64,000 nucleotides of DNA, taken from Sandaracinaceae bacterium. Its GTDB lineage: Bacteria; Myxococcota_A; Polyangia; Polyangiales; Houyiibacteriaceae. Location of the stretch: the NCBI GenBank assembly GCA_016706685.1, contig JADJJE010000015.1, forward strand, positions 124,001-188,000, given 5' to 3'. Below, piece by piece: positions 44,560 through 53,833 of the stretch. The notes under the pieces are model-generated. The model did not search any database, was not told the origin of the DNA, and worked only from the letters and a program-made list of their open reading frames with translations. Every line of letters begins with the position of its first letter. Positions within the stretch are counted from its first letter, which is position 1. The position numbers were made by a program, and so were the translations under genes.

Positions 44560-47013
44560 CTACGGAGCTGGGCACCCGATTTGGTTGTGATTGTATCCAG
44601 TGCCTGATCCGCGAGAGATCATGGGATTTCCCGTCGAGGCGGAAGCCACGGTGATCCAGGCAGTGACAGCCGAGGCACGGAAGATCTCCTCGCTCACTGT
44701 CGTGGTGAGTCGCTGCACGAGCTCACCATCGCTCGTCCGCGCCACCAGCCAGAAGGCGTTGCCCGACCCTTCGAGATCCAGCGTGCTGTTGAACGTGCTC
44801 GCCCCAATCGGCGTCGCCACCGTGCGGGTGCTCGTGACGACCGGACACAGGGTTCGCGCGTAACCGCTCAGGCAGTTGAGAGAAGCTGTCAGGTAGTGGA
44901 AGCGGGGAAGGTTGTCGGGCCCCACGTACGCAATACCCACGCCGAAGGTGCTGACCGCCACCGTGGGGTTGCTGCCTGCGCCCACCGCCGCGTTCGAACT
45001 CACCACATGGCCCGCCGAGACGAGCGCCACGTTCACCGTTGGAGTGAGGCCCGTGACCCAGGTGACCACGTAGCCGCCGCTTGCGCCGCGCGCCGCGATG
45101 TCCATGCCCAGTTCCGCGCGCGGGTTGCTGCCGGGGAGGGCCACGGAGGTCGCCAGCGCTCCCGCGAAGTCGATGTGACCCACGCGAATCGACGAACCCG
45201 ACTGGAAGACGGTCATGGCGTCGGTGCTGGAGTTGGCGGCCACTCTCGCGATGCCATTCACCGCGTTGTCGTTGATGAACTCCGAGTCTTGCGAGGCAGG
45301 GGCTCCACTGCTGAGGCCGATCCGCTGGACGTTGACTCCGCTGCCCGCTCTCGCGCTGACGGTCACCCACTGCGTGTCCGAGACCCGCCCGACGTCTACC
45401 GAGACCACGTTGCTGGAGTCCAGGGCGGTGGCGCTGTGGGTCACCGTTCCGCTCGCGTTGGTGCGGTACACCAGCGCAACGTCTCCGTAGCGTTGAATGC
45501 CCACGAAGCCGCTACCGTCGCTCGCCAGCTTCGCCGTGTGGCCCACCGGGGCACTCATGCTCGTAGAGAACGCCCGCACACCCTCGTCCACGAAGCCATC
45601 GCAGTCCTCGTCGACGGTGTTGCACACCTCGCTGGGCGGAGTGCACGCCGCCGCCCCCGGAATGCCACACATCGCCGTGCAGCTCCCCGTTCCCATCGTC
45701 CCACAGGTCGTCGAGCACGCCACGCTCGTCCCCAGCACGCACGTGAACGCCTCGTCCGACGCGCCACTGCAGTTGTTGTCCTCGGCGTCGCACACCTCGG
45801 CGTTGCTGGTCCAGCACACATCGCACGTGTCGTCGCAGTCGTTCTGGTTCACCACGTAGCCGTTCGGCACCCCGCAGGCGTCCATGAACATGGCCGGATT
45901 GCCGTGTGTGTCGGCGTCGGCGTCCCGGAAGAACCGCGTTGTGACGCCTTCGTCGATGCCGCCCGTGCAGTTGTTGTCGAGGGTGTCGCAGGTCTCGGAT
46001 GCGCCGGTCCAGCACACGTTGCACATGTCGTTGCAGTCGTTCGCCGTCGTCACGTAGCCGTTCGGCAGCGAGCACGCCTGCATGCTCATCCCCGGTGCGC
46101 CACGGTTGTCGCCGTCCTGGTCGCGGTAGTACGTGGTCCGCACCCCCTCGTCCACGCCGTTCGAGCAGTCGTCGTCCAGCCCGTTGCACGTCTCGGGCTG
46201 GGGTCCCGTGCTCCCCGTGCACACCACGCTGCTGTTCACGCACATCAGCACGCCGGCCACGCACTCGCCGGTGTCCGTGCCGCACACGGCGCCGCCGCCC
46301 GGGTTGCCGTTGTCGTCCACGCCGTCGCAGTCGTCATCGTCCCCGTCGCACTCCTCGGCGGTGGGGCCCGTCGCGCCTTCGCAGTCGCCGTAGACACCGG
46401 CCGCCGTACACGTCTGGGTGCCGAGCGCGCACTGGCCCACGTCCGTGCCGCAGTCGCGCGTCTGGCCCACAGCGCAGTCGCAGTCTTCGTCCACCTCGCC
46501 GTCGCAGTTCTCGTCCTTCGTGCCCTCGCAGACCTCGGCGATGGCTGGCGCCACGCCGCCCTCGCACGCGCCCAGCACGCCACCCACGCAGAGCTGCGTG
46601 CCGGTGGAGCACTCGCCCTCGTTGGTGCCGCACACCACCGCGATGTCCTCGTCCACCTCGCCATCGCAGTCGTTGTCTTCCCCGTCGCAGACCTCGGCGC
46701 CCGTGCTGCACACCGCACAGGTGTCGTCGCAGTCGTCATTGTTGTCGGCGTAGCCCTCGGGGGCGCTGCACGCGGAGACGGGCTCACCGGCCCCCGCGCC
46801 GTCGTCGTCCGTGTCGGGATAGAAGTTGGTGGGGGTGCAGGCGTCATCACCGCCGTCGACCAGCGAGGTGCCCATGTCGGGGGCGGCTTCACACACGCCA
46901 GCGACGAGCACGGTGCCGGCAGGGCAGCCGAGATCCTCGCGGCAGCCGGAAAGAAGAAGCGTCAGGCCGAGCGCGCACGCCAGCGGGACGACGATGGGTT
47001 TCAGGTCGTTCAT
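44560..47013 (-). CDS. MopE-type Cys/Asp-rich lipoprotein with C-terminal propeller-like domain
   Basis: 817 residues from the ATG at 47013 with an AGGGGA ribosome site. The lipobox is LLSGC (Cys about residue 23). Residues 45-430 are repeats with DNNDDCDD-, DEDCDC- and ETCD-x-LDN-type loops, alternating EVCDGEDNDCDGEVDE blocks; they resemble Methylococcus MopE and calcium-binding modules. The C-terminal 370 residues are beta-rich with repeated V-x-VGRVSDTQWVTVSAR-type strands. Surface-exposed role likely; it follows the same plan as the 35976-39335 gene but lacks RCC1 blades. Confidence 0.85.
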   Translation of the reverse strand: MNDLKPIVVPLACALGLTLLLSGCREDLGCPAGTVLVAGVCEAAPDMGTSLVDGGDDACTPTNFYPDTDDDGAGAGEPVSACSAPEGYADNNDDCDDTCAVCSTGAEVCDGEDNDCDGEVDEDIAVVCGTNEGECSTGTQLCVGGVLGACEGGVAPAIAEVCEGTKDENCDGEVDEDCDCAVGQTRDCGTDVGQCALGTQTCTAAGVYGDCEGATGPTAEECDGDDDDCDGVDDNGNPGGGAVCGTDTGECVAGVLMCVNSSVVCTGSTGPQPETCNGLDDDCSNGVDEGVRTTYYRDQDGDNRGAPGMSMQACSLPNGYVTTANDCNDMCNVCWTGASETCDTLDNNCTGGIDEGVTTRFFRDADADTHGNPAMFMDACGVPNGYVVNQNDCDDTCDVCWTSNAEVCDAEDNNCSGASDEAFTCVLGTSVACSTTCGTMGTGSCTAMCGIPGAAACTPPSEVCNTVDEDCDGFVDEGVRAFSTSMSAPVGHTAKLASDGSGFVGIQRYGDVALVYRTNASGTVTHSATALDSSNVVSVDVGRVSDTQWVTVSARAGSGVNVQRIGLSSGAPASQDSEFINDNAVNGIARVAANSSTDAMTVFQSGSSIRVGHIDFAGALATSVALPGSNPRAELGMDIAARGASGGYVVTWVTGLTPTVNVALVSAGHVVSSNAAVGAGSNPTVAVSTFGVGIAYVGPDNLPRFHYLTASLNCLSGYARTLCPVVTSTRTVATPIGASTFNSTLDLEGSGNAFWLVARTSDGELVQRLTTTVSEEIFRASAVTAWITVASASTGNPMISRGSGTGYNHNQIGCPAP

Positions 47014-47101
47014 GAGTAAGGTCCCCTGCTTTCGAAGTTGGAGTGAAGGACTCCCGCGTTCTCGGCCCACCCGAGCCGAGGTTGCTTGCGGAGAGGAAGA
47101 T

Positions 47102-48895
47102 TCAGAAGGCGCCCGAGACCGTGACCCACGCGCCCTCGCGCGAGACGCTGACCTCGGGCGACACGTGCGCTGGCCGCAGCGCGTAGATGAGCGGCACCGT
47201 GAGCAGCGGAGCCGCCGCGCTGGCGAAGAGCACCGCGCGGTCACCCCCCTGCTCGCGCTCGATGCACTGCCGCCGGTCCACCCCGAAGCCCGGGCAGCCG
47301 GGCCGCCGCAGCGTGGTCCCGATGCTGGCCACAGCGAGCCCAACCCCCAGTGCCCCCGTGACCCATGCGCCCACCGGGACCCCTTGGCGCCGCGGCAAGA
47401 GCACGGGGAGGGTCGCCGTGGCGAGCAAGCCACCGCCCGCCGCCACCAAGGTGGACGGCAACCGCAGGTCGATCCACGCGGCTTGCCGATCCAGCGCGAA
47501 CAGCTGCGCGAAGGCCTCGCCGCGCCGGACGCGCGCGATGTGCAGGCCCGTGGCCGCCACCAGCGCCGCGGCGCTCACTCCCGAGGTGATCCCCAGCGCG
47601 ATGCGCCGGCGCCGCTCGCTGGCCTCGCGCTCCGTCAGCGCGTCATCCAGGTCCCCCCCCTCGTCATCGTCTGCCCGGTCTTCGTCGGCCTGCCGCTCCG
47701 GCGCGTCGGGCAGCGCGAGCGCCACGCCCACGCGCGCCTCGGGATGCTCGAGGTCCACACTGCGGCCCGCGCGCAAGTGCCGCACCGCGTTCGAGAGCGC
47801 AGCGTCGGCATCGGCCGGCTGCGCGGCGTCCACGGCCAGCCACGCCGAGCTGGCGCCCGCCGCGGAGATGCGGTCCACCCGCAGTCGCCCCGGTGCCTCC
47901 AACCACAGCAGCCACACTTCACTGGCGCTCATGGTCTCGCCCAGCAGGTTGGCGTGGGCACCGGCTCGCTCGCGGGCCAGCTCGGCGCTGTCGTACAGCA
48001 GGCCCAGCCCAGGGCGCGACCGGATGGCGTGGTCGAACGCGCCGTCCACGTGCACGGCCGTCTCGCCGGCGCCCACGCGGATGCGACGGATGCGCCCGCG
48101 CTCCACCTCGTCGCACTCCACCTGCAGCCGGTACTCACCCGCCGCGATGCCGTCCATGCGGAACGGGGTCCGCCCGAACGAGATGCCATTGAGCCGCACC
48201 GCGCAGCCGGCGGGCTCACTGGTGACCACCAGCTGTCCAGGCGCCTCGGCCGCGATGTTGCGGTCCACGCGCTCGATGATGGCGCGCACCTCGGGCGTGT
48301 GGCGGTAGGGACTGGGCTCGGCGCCGGGCACCAGCTGCCGGCAGGCGCGCGCCTGGTTCATGGCGCTCGCGTCGTCGCGCGTCTCCACGTAGGCGCGCAC
48401 CATGTAGAGGCACGTGTCCAGCACCTGCCGGGCGCGCTCGGCCTCGCGGTTCAGCTCCTCGGCCGCGCCGCTCGAGAGCGCGTGAGCCTCCAGCAGGTCG
48501 GCGCGGGCGCGGTCGTAGTCCGCGCGCGCCAGATGCCGCACGGCAGACTGAGAGCGGGCCACCCAGCGCTCGATGTCCGACGCGCTCAGCTCCACTGCGG
48601 GCGAAGACACGTGCGCCTCGAACGATGCGCTGGCGTCCTCTGCCGGGAAGGTGTCCACCCGCTCAGCGGCGAGCGCCCGGACCAGCGCGGGGATCCACTC
48701 TCGCGCCTCGGCCAGGTCGCGCTCCGACGAGGCCGGCAGCACGAGCGCTGTGTTGCCCGCTGGGGGCTCCACGCGGGCTGCCGACCCCTGAGCCAGGCCC
48801 ACCTCGACGTCCAGCGCCACCCACGCTGAGACGACCATCAAGAATGAGAACGCACGGAGGCGAGTCCCGGAAGGCTTCCGAAGAGGAGCAGTCAC
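47102..48895 (-). CDS. PEGA-domain membrane protein
   Basis: 597 residues from a GTG at 48895, chosen because it gives a complete signal peptide (LRAFSFLMVVSAWVALDVEV, cleaved after GLAQG); an ATG at 48838 is an alternative. A helical N-terminal region with tetratricopeptide-like spacing (ARADYDRARADLLEAHALSS) is followed by one PEGA domain (SEPAGCAVRLNGISFGRTPF), an acidic linker (about 400-420) and four C-terminal membrane helices. Possibly links envelope stress to the inner membrane. Divergent from the rhodanese gene. Confidence 0.78.
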   Translation of the reverse strand: MTAPLRKPSGTRLRAFSFLMVVSAWVALDVEVGLAQGSAARVEPPAGNTALVLPASSERDLAEAREWIPALVRALAAERVDTFPAEDASASFEAHVSSPAVELSASDIERWVARSQSAVRHLARADYDRARADLLEAHALSSGAAEELNREAERARQVLDTCLYMVRAYVETRDDASAMNQARACRQLVPGAEPSPYRHTPEVRAIIERVDRNIAAEAPGQLVVTSEPAGCAVRLNGISFGRTPFRMDGIAAGEYRLQVECDEVERGRIRRIRVGAGETAVHVDGAFDHAIRSRPGLGLLYDSAELARERAGAHANLLGETMSASEVWLLWLEAPGRLRVDRISAAGASSAWLAVDAAQPADADAALSNAVRHLRAGRSVDLEHPEARVGVALALPDAPERQADEDRADDDEGGDLDDALTEREASERRRRIALGITSGVSAAALVAATGLHIARVRRGEAFAQLFALDRQAAWIDLRLPSTLVAAGGGLLATATLPVLLPRRQGVPVGAWVTGALGVGLAVASIGTTLRRPGCPGFGVDRRQCIEREQGGDRAVLFASAAAPLLTVPLIYALRPAHVSPEVSVSREGAWVTVSGAF

Positions 48896-48991
48896 GGGCG
48901 CACAAGGTGGCTTATGTAAGTGAATGTCGCAACCCACGTATAAGCAAGCACTTTCGGCCACATGTGCGTCAATTGCGCACCACGCTGACAC

Positions 48992-49864
48992 ATGGCGACG
49001 CGGAGCATGGTGTATCGTCACGCGGTGATCTCCTCCCCCCTCATCGACGCCCGCGCGCCCGAGTTGCGTGCCCGCCACACGATTCTGCTCGATGCCCGCA
49101 GCGGCCCGGACGCGCGCGCGCGTTACGCCGCCGAGCACCTGCGCGTGGCCCGCTTCATCGACCTCGAGACCGACCTTTCGGCGCCCACCGCTCACCCCGA
49201 GCAGGGCGGCCGTCACCCGCTGCCGCCCATCGCCACCTGGGCCGCCACGCTCGGCCGCCTTGGCGTCGGGCCCGACGACAGTGTGGTGATCTACGACGAC
49301 CAAGGCGGCGCCAACGCGGCCGCGCGCGCGTGGTGGATGCTGCGCGCCGTGGGCCATGAGCGCGTGTGGGTGCTCAACGGAGGCCTGGCCGCCGCGCGGG
49401 ACGCCAACCTGCCCTGCGCCAACCGCGAAGAGGCGTGGACGCCGAAGCCACCGTATCCCTGCACCGCGTTCACGCTCCCCACGCTGGACCTCGCCGCGGT
49501 GGAGGCCTCACAGCAGGACGGCTCACGCGTGCTGGTGGACGTGCGCAGCGCCCCGCGCTTTCGCGGCGAGCAGGAGCCCATCGACCCCATTGCCGGCCAC
49601 ATCCCGGGCGCGCTGAATCACCCGCTCTCGCTGCACCTGGGGCCCGACGGACTGTTCCTGCCACCCGAAGTGCTCCGCGCGCAGTACGAGCAGCTGCTGC
49701 AAGGCCGACCGGCGAGCGACATGGTTCTCAGCTGCGGCAGCGGCGTGACCGCGTGCCACGGCTTGCTGGCCATGGAGCACGCCGGCCTGCCCGGCGCCGC
49801 GCTCTACGTGGGCAGCTACAGCGAGTGGTGCCGCGTGCGTCCGGTCGGCACGGCGCAGACCTGA
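48992..49864 (+). CDS. Two-domain rhodanese / 3-mercaptopyruvate sulfurtransferase
   Basis: 290 residues from the ATG at 48992; ATG at 49007 and GTG at 49025 are other options. The N-terminal rhodanese half includes GVGPDDSVVIYDDQGGANAA; the C-terminal half carries the active-site loop LSCGSGVTAC with catalytic Cys. It transfers sulfane sulfur to a thiol acceptor. The 96-nt gap to the divergent PEGA gene is AT-richer and holds both promoters. Confidence 0.88.
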   Translation: MATRSMVYRHAVISSPLIDARAPELRARHTILLDARSGPDARARYAAEHLRVARFIDLETDLSAPTAHPEQGGRHPLPPIATWAATLGRLGVGPDDSVVIYDDQGGANAAARAWWMLRAVGHERVWVLNGGLAAARDANLPCANREEAWTPKPPYPCTAFTLPTLDLAAVEASQQDGSRVLVDVRSAPRFRGEQEPIDPIAGHIPGALNHPLSLHLGPDGLFLPPEVLRAQYEQLLQGRPASDMVLSCGSGVTACHGLLAMEHAGLPGAALYVGSYSEWCRVRPVGTAQT

Positions 49865-49876
49865 GCCGCGCACGTC

Positions 49877-50668
49877 TCAGTCGAAGTTGGGCGCCCGCTT
49901 CTCCTGGAACGCCATCATGGCCTCGCGGAATTCCGGCGACACCATGCGCCGCTTGAACTCCTCGTTCTCCCGCTCGCGCGCCGCCCGTGTCTCCCCACGC
50001 GTGGCGTGCCGCATCAGCCGCTTGGTCTCGCGCACCGAAGCCGGCGGCTGCAGCGCGATGCTGCTGGCCACGCTCATCACCCGCGCCATGAGCTCGGCGC
50101 GCGGCAGCGTTTCCAGCACCAGCCCCACCGCCAACGCCTCCGCGGCGCCCATGTAGCGCGCGCTGAACAGCAGCTCGGCCGTGCGCTGGTAGCCCAGCAC
50201 GTGCGGCAGGAGGAAGCTGCTGCCGGCCTCGGGCACCACGCCCAGCGTCACGAAGGGGCACTTGAGCTTGGCCTCGTGCGCCATGAAGTTGATGTCGGTG
50301 TGCAGCAGGATGGTGAGCCCGATGCCCAGGCCCAGGCCGTTCACCGCCGTGAGGATGGGCTTGCCCAGCGCCTCGAGCGCGTCCAGCAGCACCTCGAAGC
50401 CAATCACCCCCGTGGCGTTGCTCATGCCCGCCATCTCGGTGAGGTCTTGCCCCGCCGTGAAGGCGTCGCCCGCCCCGGTGAGCACCACCACGCGCACCTG
50501 TGGGTCGGCGTCGGCCTCGCGCAGCGCCTCGGCCAGCGCCAGGTAGAGTTCCTGGTTGAAGGCGTTGAGCGCGCGTGGGCGGTTGAGCGTGAGCACGCGC
50601 ACGCGCCCCTCGTCCTTGGTCAGCAGGCAGCTCGGGGCAGGGGCTTGGGGGGTGCTCTCGGTGCTCAT
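49877..50668 (-). CDS. Enoyl-CoA isomerase-like crotonase (ECI type)
   Basis: 263 residues. Crotonase fold with GDAFTAGQDLTEM and NGLGLGIGLTILLHTDINF, but the first catalytic Glu of hydratases (GGxE) is absent. A Glu remains in FVTLGVVPEAGSSFLLP, the residue used by delta3,delta2-enoyl-CoA isomerases (yeast Eci1/human ECI2 pattern PEGCSS). It should shift double bonds in unsaturated acyl-CoA. Directly follows the TetR gene, 6 nt apart. Confidence 0.85.
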   Translation of the reverse strand: MSTESTPQAPAPSCLLTKDEGRVRVLTLNRPRALNAFNQELYLALAEALREADADPQVRVVVLTGAGDAFTAGQDLTEMAGMSNATGVIGFEVLLDALEALGKPILTAVNGLGLGIGLTILLHTDINFMAHEAKLKCPFVTLGVVPEAGSSFLLPHVLGYQRTAELLFSARYMGAAEALAVGLVLETLPRAELMARVMSVASSIALQPPASVRETKRLMRHATRGETRAARERENEEFKRRMVSPEFREAMMAFQEKRAPNFD

Positions 50669-50674
50669 GGGCCC

Positions 50675-51337
50675 TCAGGAGGCGGCGCTGGTGGGCGCCA
50701 GCGACTGGATGATGTGGCGCACGCCCAGCCCGAACTCGGCTTCCTCCACGAAGCGCGAGAGCTTGGGGGCCAGCGACACCAGGTTGGGGAACTCGGCGAT
50801 GTTGGCGGACTCGAAGCGCGACCGCAGCTGCCGCTGGTACTCGGCCGGGTCCTTCGCGCCGCTCTCTTGCTGCTCGCGCGCGGCCACCTCGATGGCCACG
50901 GCGCCCAGGGTGTAGCTCACCAGCAGGTGCAGCCCGCGCGCGCAGGCGTCGGGGTCCAGGCCCCCGGCGCGCATCTGCCCCAGCAGGCGCTCGGTGATGC
51001 GCAGCGACTGCAACCCATAGCTGGCGCTGCTGCCCAGGAGCGGCAGCACACCCGGGTGGTGCAGCAGAGACGCGCGCATGCGCATGAAGGTGACCTCGAT
51101 CCACGCCTGCCAGCCGGGGGTGTCGTGCTCGGTGGCCTTGCCCTCGGCGATGACCAGCTCGATGAGCCCGTCGAGGATGTCGCCCTTGTTCTTGAAGTGC
51201 CGGTACACGGCCATGGGCGTGACGTCGAGCTCCTGCGCCAGGCGCCGAATGGTGAGCCCGCCCAGGCCTTCCGTGTCCACGATGCGGAGCGCGTCCTCGA
51301 GGATGCGCTCACGCGACAGTCTGGGCCGGGTCGTCAT
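50675..51337 (-). CDS. TetR family regulator of the enoyl-CoA isomerase gene
   Basis: 220 residues from the ATG at 51337 (MTTRPRLSRERILEDALRIV); an ATG at 51355 would read through its own operator. HTH: LTIRRLAQELDVTPMAVYRH, FKNKGDILDGL. The C-terminal domain is of the TetR_C_1-like helical kind. It lies just upstream of the isomerase gene on the same strand, so it likely controls acyl-CoA metabolism. Confidence 0.88.
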   Translation of the reverse strand: MTTRPRLSRERILEDALRIVDTEGLGGLTIRRLAQELDVTPMAVYRHFKNKGDILDGLIELVIAEGKATEHDTPGWQAWIEVTFMRMRASLLHHPGVLPLLGSSASYGLQSLRITERLLGQMRAGGLDPDACARGLHLLVSYTLGAVAIEVAAREQQESGAKDPAEYQRQLRSRFESANIAEFPNLVSLAPKLSRFVEEAEFGLGVRHIIQSLAPTSAAS

Positions 51338-51355
51338 TGTGTACGGAGTATACAT
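51337..51355. promoter_or_regulatory. TetR autoregulatory operator
   Basis: TTGTGTAC-GGA-GTATACAT is an imperfect 8+8 inverted repeat (two mismatches) touching the start codon of the TetR gene at 51337. Its position would let the regulator repress itself and the downstream isomerase. Confidence 0.55.
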
Positions 51356-51406
51356 GCCATCGCCGAGCGGTCACGCCAGGAACAGCAGGCTCCGCGCCAG
51401 GCGGCC

Positions 51407-51781
51407 TCAGCTGCCCATGAGCGGGGCGATGGCAGCAGCGTCCAGGTACTCGTCGAGGCGCCGGATGCGGCCGTCTTCCACGGTGGCCACCAGGCAGGCG
51501 TGGGCACGCACCGGGACGCCACTCGCGCTCCGGCAGGCCAGCACGTGCTGCTGCACGAAGCCGGTGGGCGTGGGCTGCACGCGCACGTCCTCGTAGCGCA
51601 GCTCGCTCACGCCGCTGGCCAAGAAGCGGATCACGCCCAGCATCTTGGGCTTGCTCAACGTTCTCCCGCTGGTGTTCTGGAAGACCACCGCGTCGTCGTG
51701 ATAGAGGGCGTCCACGGCGGCCACGTCGCCCGCGGTGATGGCGGCAATCAGCGCGCGCGCCACATCCGTTGAGTCACTCAT
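51407..51781 (-). CDS. SnoaL-like / NTF2-fold protein
   Basis: 124 residues from the ATG at 51781 overlapping the serine acetyltransferase stop by 8 nt; the longer frame to 51901 is a shadow. The NTF2-like pattern is VARALIAAITAGDVAAVDAL, YHDDAVVFQNTSGRTLSK and VEDGRIRRLDEYLD. These small cone folds act as hydrolases, isomerases or binding proteins; the reaction is unknown. Confidence 0.75.
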   Translation of the reverse strand: MSDSTDVARALIAAITAGDVAAVDALYHDDAVVFQNTSGRTLSKPKMLGVIRFLASGVSELRYEDVRVQPTPTGFVQQHVLACRSASGVPVRAHACLVATVEDGRIRRLDEYLDAAAIAPLMGS

Positions 51782-52664
51782 CGCGTGCCTTTCCGAACAC
51801 CTTCGAGCCCGGCGGAAGCGACCGCGTGAGCCACACGTTGCCGCCCACCACCGAGCCACGCCCGATGATGGTGTCGCCGCCCAGGATGGTGGCGCCGGCA
51901 TACACCGTGACCTCGTCCTCCAGTGTGGGGTGGCGCTTGGTCTGGCTGAGCGCCGTGTCGCCGCGCGGCAGGCTGAGCGCGCCCAGCGTGACGCCCTGAT
52001 AGAGCTTCACGTCGTTGCCGATGACGCAGGTCGCGCCAATCACCACGCCCGTGCCGTGGTCCACGAAGAAGCGCTCGCCCACCGTGGCCCCGGGGTGGAT
52101 GTCCATGCCCGTGATGGAGTGCGCGTACTCGGTGATGATGCGCGGCAGCAGCGGCACCCCCGCGATGTGCAGCTCGTGCGCGATGCGGTAGGCCGTGATG
52201 GCCTCGATGCTGGGGTAGGCGAAGACCACCTCCTCCACGCTGGCCGCCGCCGGGTCGCCCTGGAACGCGGCCACCACGTCGCCGTTCAGGCGCGTGCGCA
52301 GCCGGGGGATGGCGCGCACCAGGCGCAGCGTGGCCTCTTCGCTCCAGTTGACGGGCTTGCCGGGGCAACGGCCCACGCGGTGCTCGTAGGTGCAGGCGCG
52401 CGAGATCTGCTCCACCAGGATCTCGGTGGCCGGGTACAGCCGCTCGCTCAGGGCGTAGCGCAGGTTCCCGCGGTTCAACGAGCGCTTCGAGTAGAAGCCC
52501 ATGTACAGGATGGGCTTCAAGTGCTCGTAGGCCTCGATGACCTTGCGCTCGTTGGGCAGCGCCGCGCTGTCGAGGTTGTTGATCTCCTCGGGGCCGTCGT
52601 AGCTGGCCACGATGTCGTCGAGCGCGCTCGATAGATCTTCGTGGCGGGTGATGTCGCTAGTCAT
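51774..52664 (-). CDS. cysE: Serine O-acetyltransferase
   Basis: 296 residues from the ATG at 52664. An N-terminal helical domain with the long-form sequence SERLYPATEILVEQISRACT precedes the left-handed beta-helix: HSITGMDIHPGATVGERFFV, DHGTGVVIGATCVIGNDVKL, YQGVTLGALSL, with the catalytic Asp/His pair (DIHPGA, DHGTG). It makes O-acetylserine for cysteine synthesis from serine and acetyl-CoA. Long EpsC/SRPB-like type rather than E. coli CysE. Confidence 0.9.
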   Translation of the reverse strand: MTSDITRHEDLSSALDDIVASYDGPEEINNLDSAALPNERKVIEAYEHLKPILYMGFYSKRSLNRGNLRYALSERLYPATEILVEQISRACTYEHRVGRCPGKPVNWSEEATLRLVRAIPRLRTRLNGDVVAAFQGDPAAASVEEVVFAYPSIEAITAYRIAHELHIAGVPLLPRIITEYAHSITGMDIHPGATVGERFFVDHGTGVVIGATCVIGNDVKLYQGVTLGALSLPRGDTALSQTKRHPTLEDEVTVYAGATILGGDTIIGRGSVVGGNVWLTRSLPPGSKVFGKARDE

Positions 52665-52703
52665 GACCATGACGATCGCACGAGCGCGCCACCGAGGCCA
52701 CGT

Positions 52704-53177
52704 CTACGGCGTGCAGCCGTTGCTCGGGGGCGGGCTCACGGTGCAGGCCAGCGTCTCTTGCCGCACCTGAGCGGGGCCGGCGCAGGGTGCGTTGCGCCCC
52801 ACGAAGACCGGGACGAGCGCGCCGGGGCTGCGGTCGAAGCGGCAGAACTGCTCGGGGCTGCCGTCGTAGTTCCAGTCCTCGGTCTCACCGCCGAACCACA
52901 CCTCGCAGCAGCCGTTCACGCGGCGCACTTCCATCCACGCGCTCCCGAGCGGGAGAGACTCGAAGGCGCGGCCTTCGCGGCAGGCGGACACGTCCAGGAG
53001 GCCTGGGATGCCGTCGAGGCTCTCACCGCTCGAAGCGGGTAGGGGCTCGATGAGCGTGGGCGGGTCGCCGCAAGGGCTGCCCGGCCCGATGGTGGGCTCC
53101 TCCGAGCAGGCGGTGAGCAGCGCTGCTGCGAGCAGGGTGCCGCAGACCCTCCAAACCAAGCGAGTTGGTTGTCCCAT
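52704..53177 (-). CDS. Small lipoprotein of unknown function
   Basis: 157 residues. Lipoprotein signal with lipobox LLTAC (Cys24). The mature part has eight Cys in a Pro/Gly-rich chain (NGCCEVWFGGETEDWNYDGS), consistent with disulfide-stabilised exported protein. No family recognised. Confidence 0.75.
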   Translation of the reverse strand: MGQPTRLVWRVCGTLLAAALLTACSEEPTIGPGSPCGDPPTLIEPLPASSGESLDGIPGLLDVSACREGRAFESLPLGSAWMEVRRVNGCCEVWFGGETEDWNYDGSPEQFCRFDRSPGALVPVFVGRNAPCAGPAQVRQETLACTVSPPPSNGCTP

Positions 53178-53254
53178 GCGTCGAGTCTAGCGACCGGGTC
53201 GCGCCTTTGCCATGCGGGGCCGAGTGGCAGACATCAGCGCGCTCGGTGTTCGGT

Positions 53255-53833
53255 TCAGACAGCACCCAACCCGGTCATCTCGAGCACGCGTGACCATTCG
53301 GCGCGAACGCGAAGTTCATCCAGCCACTGCTCGATGTAAGGTCGGTCGAGCGCCGCGCCGGAGGAGACGACCACGCCTGCGACATCCGCGAGCTGTCGCT
53401 CCGAACCGCCGGAGAGCCGGCACCACTCGAGCTTGCTCAGCACCGTGTCTTCCGGTGTGACGACGGTGATGGAGAGACCGCTCCACTCCTCCGCGCGCCG
53501 GCGCTCGAACTCGCGCACACTGAACGACCGCGCCTTGCGGATGATGAGGTCTGCCTTCCAGCCGGTCTCGAGGTCGATGACGTTGAACATGTCGCGCGAG
53601 GCGAGCGCACGCAGCGCTGTGCGACGGTCGACGTATGCGCGATCCGCGGGCAGTTCGTGCAGAAACGCCTGGAGGGTGCTCTCGGTTGGATCGATGACGA
53701 TGTCGACGTCTTGCGTCGAGCGGGGACGGCCGTGCAGCGTGCTCGCAAACGAACCAGCGAGCATGTAGGGAACGCCGGCCCGGTCGAGCCACGTGGTCAT
53801 GGCGAGGACGAACGTCCGCAGCGGATCGGTCAT
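53255..53833 (-). CDS. MenT1/AbiEii-like nucleotidyltransferase toxin
   Basis: 192 residues from the ATG at 53833 overlapping the antitoxin stop (ATGA). The nucleotidyltransferase core has LAGSFASTLHGRPRSTQDVD followed by IVI: the GS motif then D-x-D metal site, and later DLIIRKARSFSVREFERR with conserved Lys/Arg. Length and antitoxin partner match the Mycobacterium MenT1 (Rv0078A) type, which blocks translation by adding nucleotides to tRNA 3' ends. Target here not verified. Confidence 0.82.
   Translation of the reverse strand: MTDPLRTFVLAMTTWLDRAGVPYMLAGSFASTLHGRPRSTQDVDIVIDPTESTLQAFLHELPADRAYVDRRTALRALASRDMFNVIDLETGWKADLIIRKARSFSVREFERRRAEEWSGLSITVVTPEDTVLSKLEWCRLSGGSERQLADVAGVVVSSGAALDRPYIEQWLDELRVRAEWSRVLEMTGLGAV

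Noticed and set aside
47014..47433. N-terminal extension of the 44560-47013 lipoprotein (957 residues)
   Set aside because: Extension is Arg/Ser/Pro-rich and precedes a perfect lipoprotein signal at 47013; it overlaps the PEGA gene.
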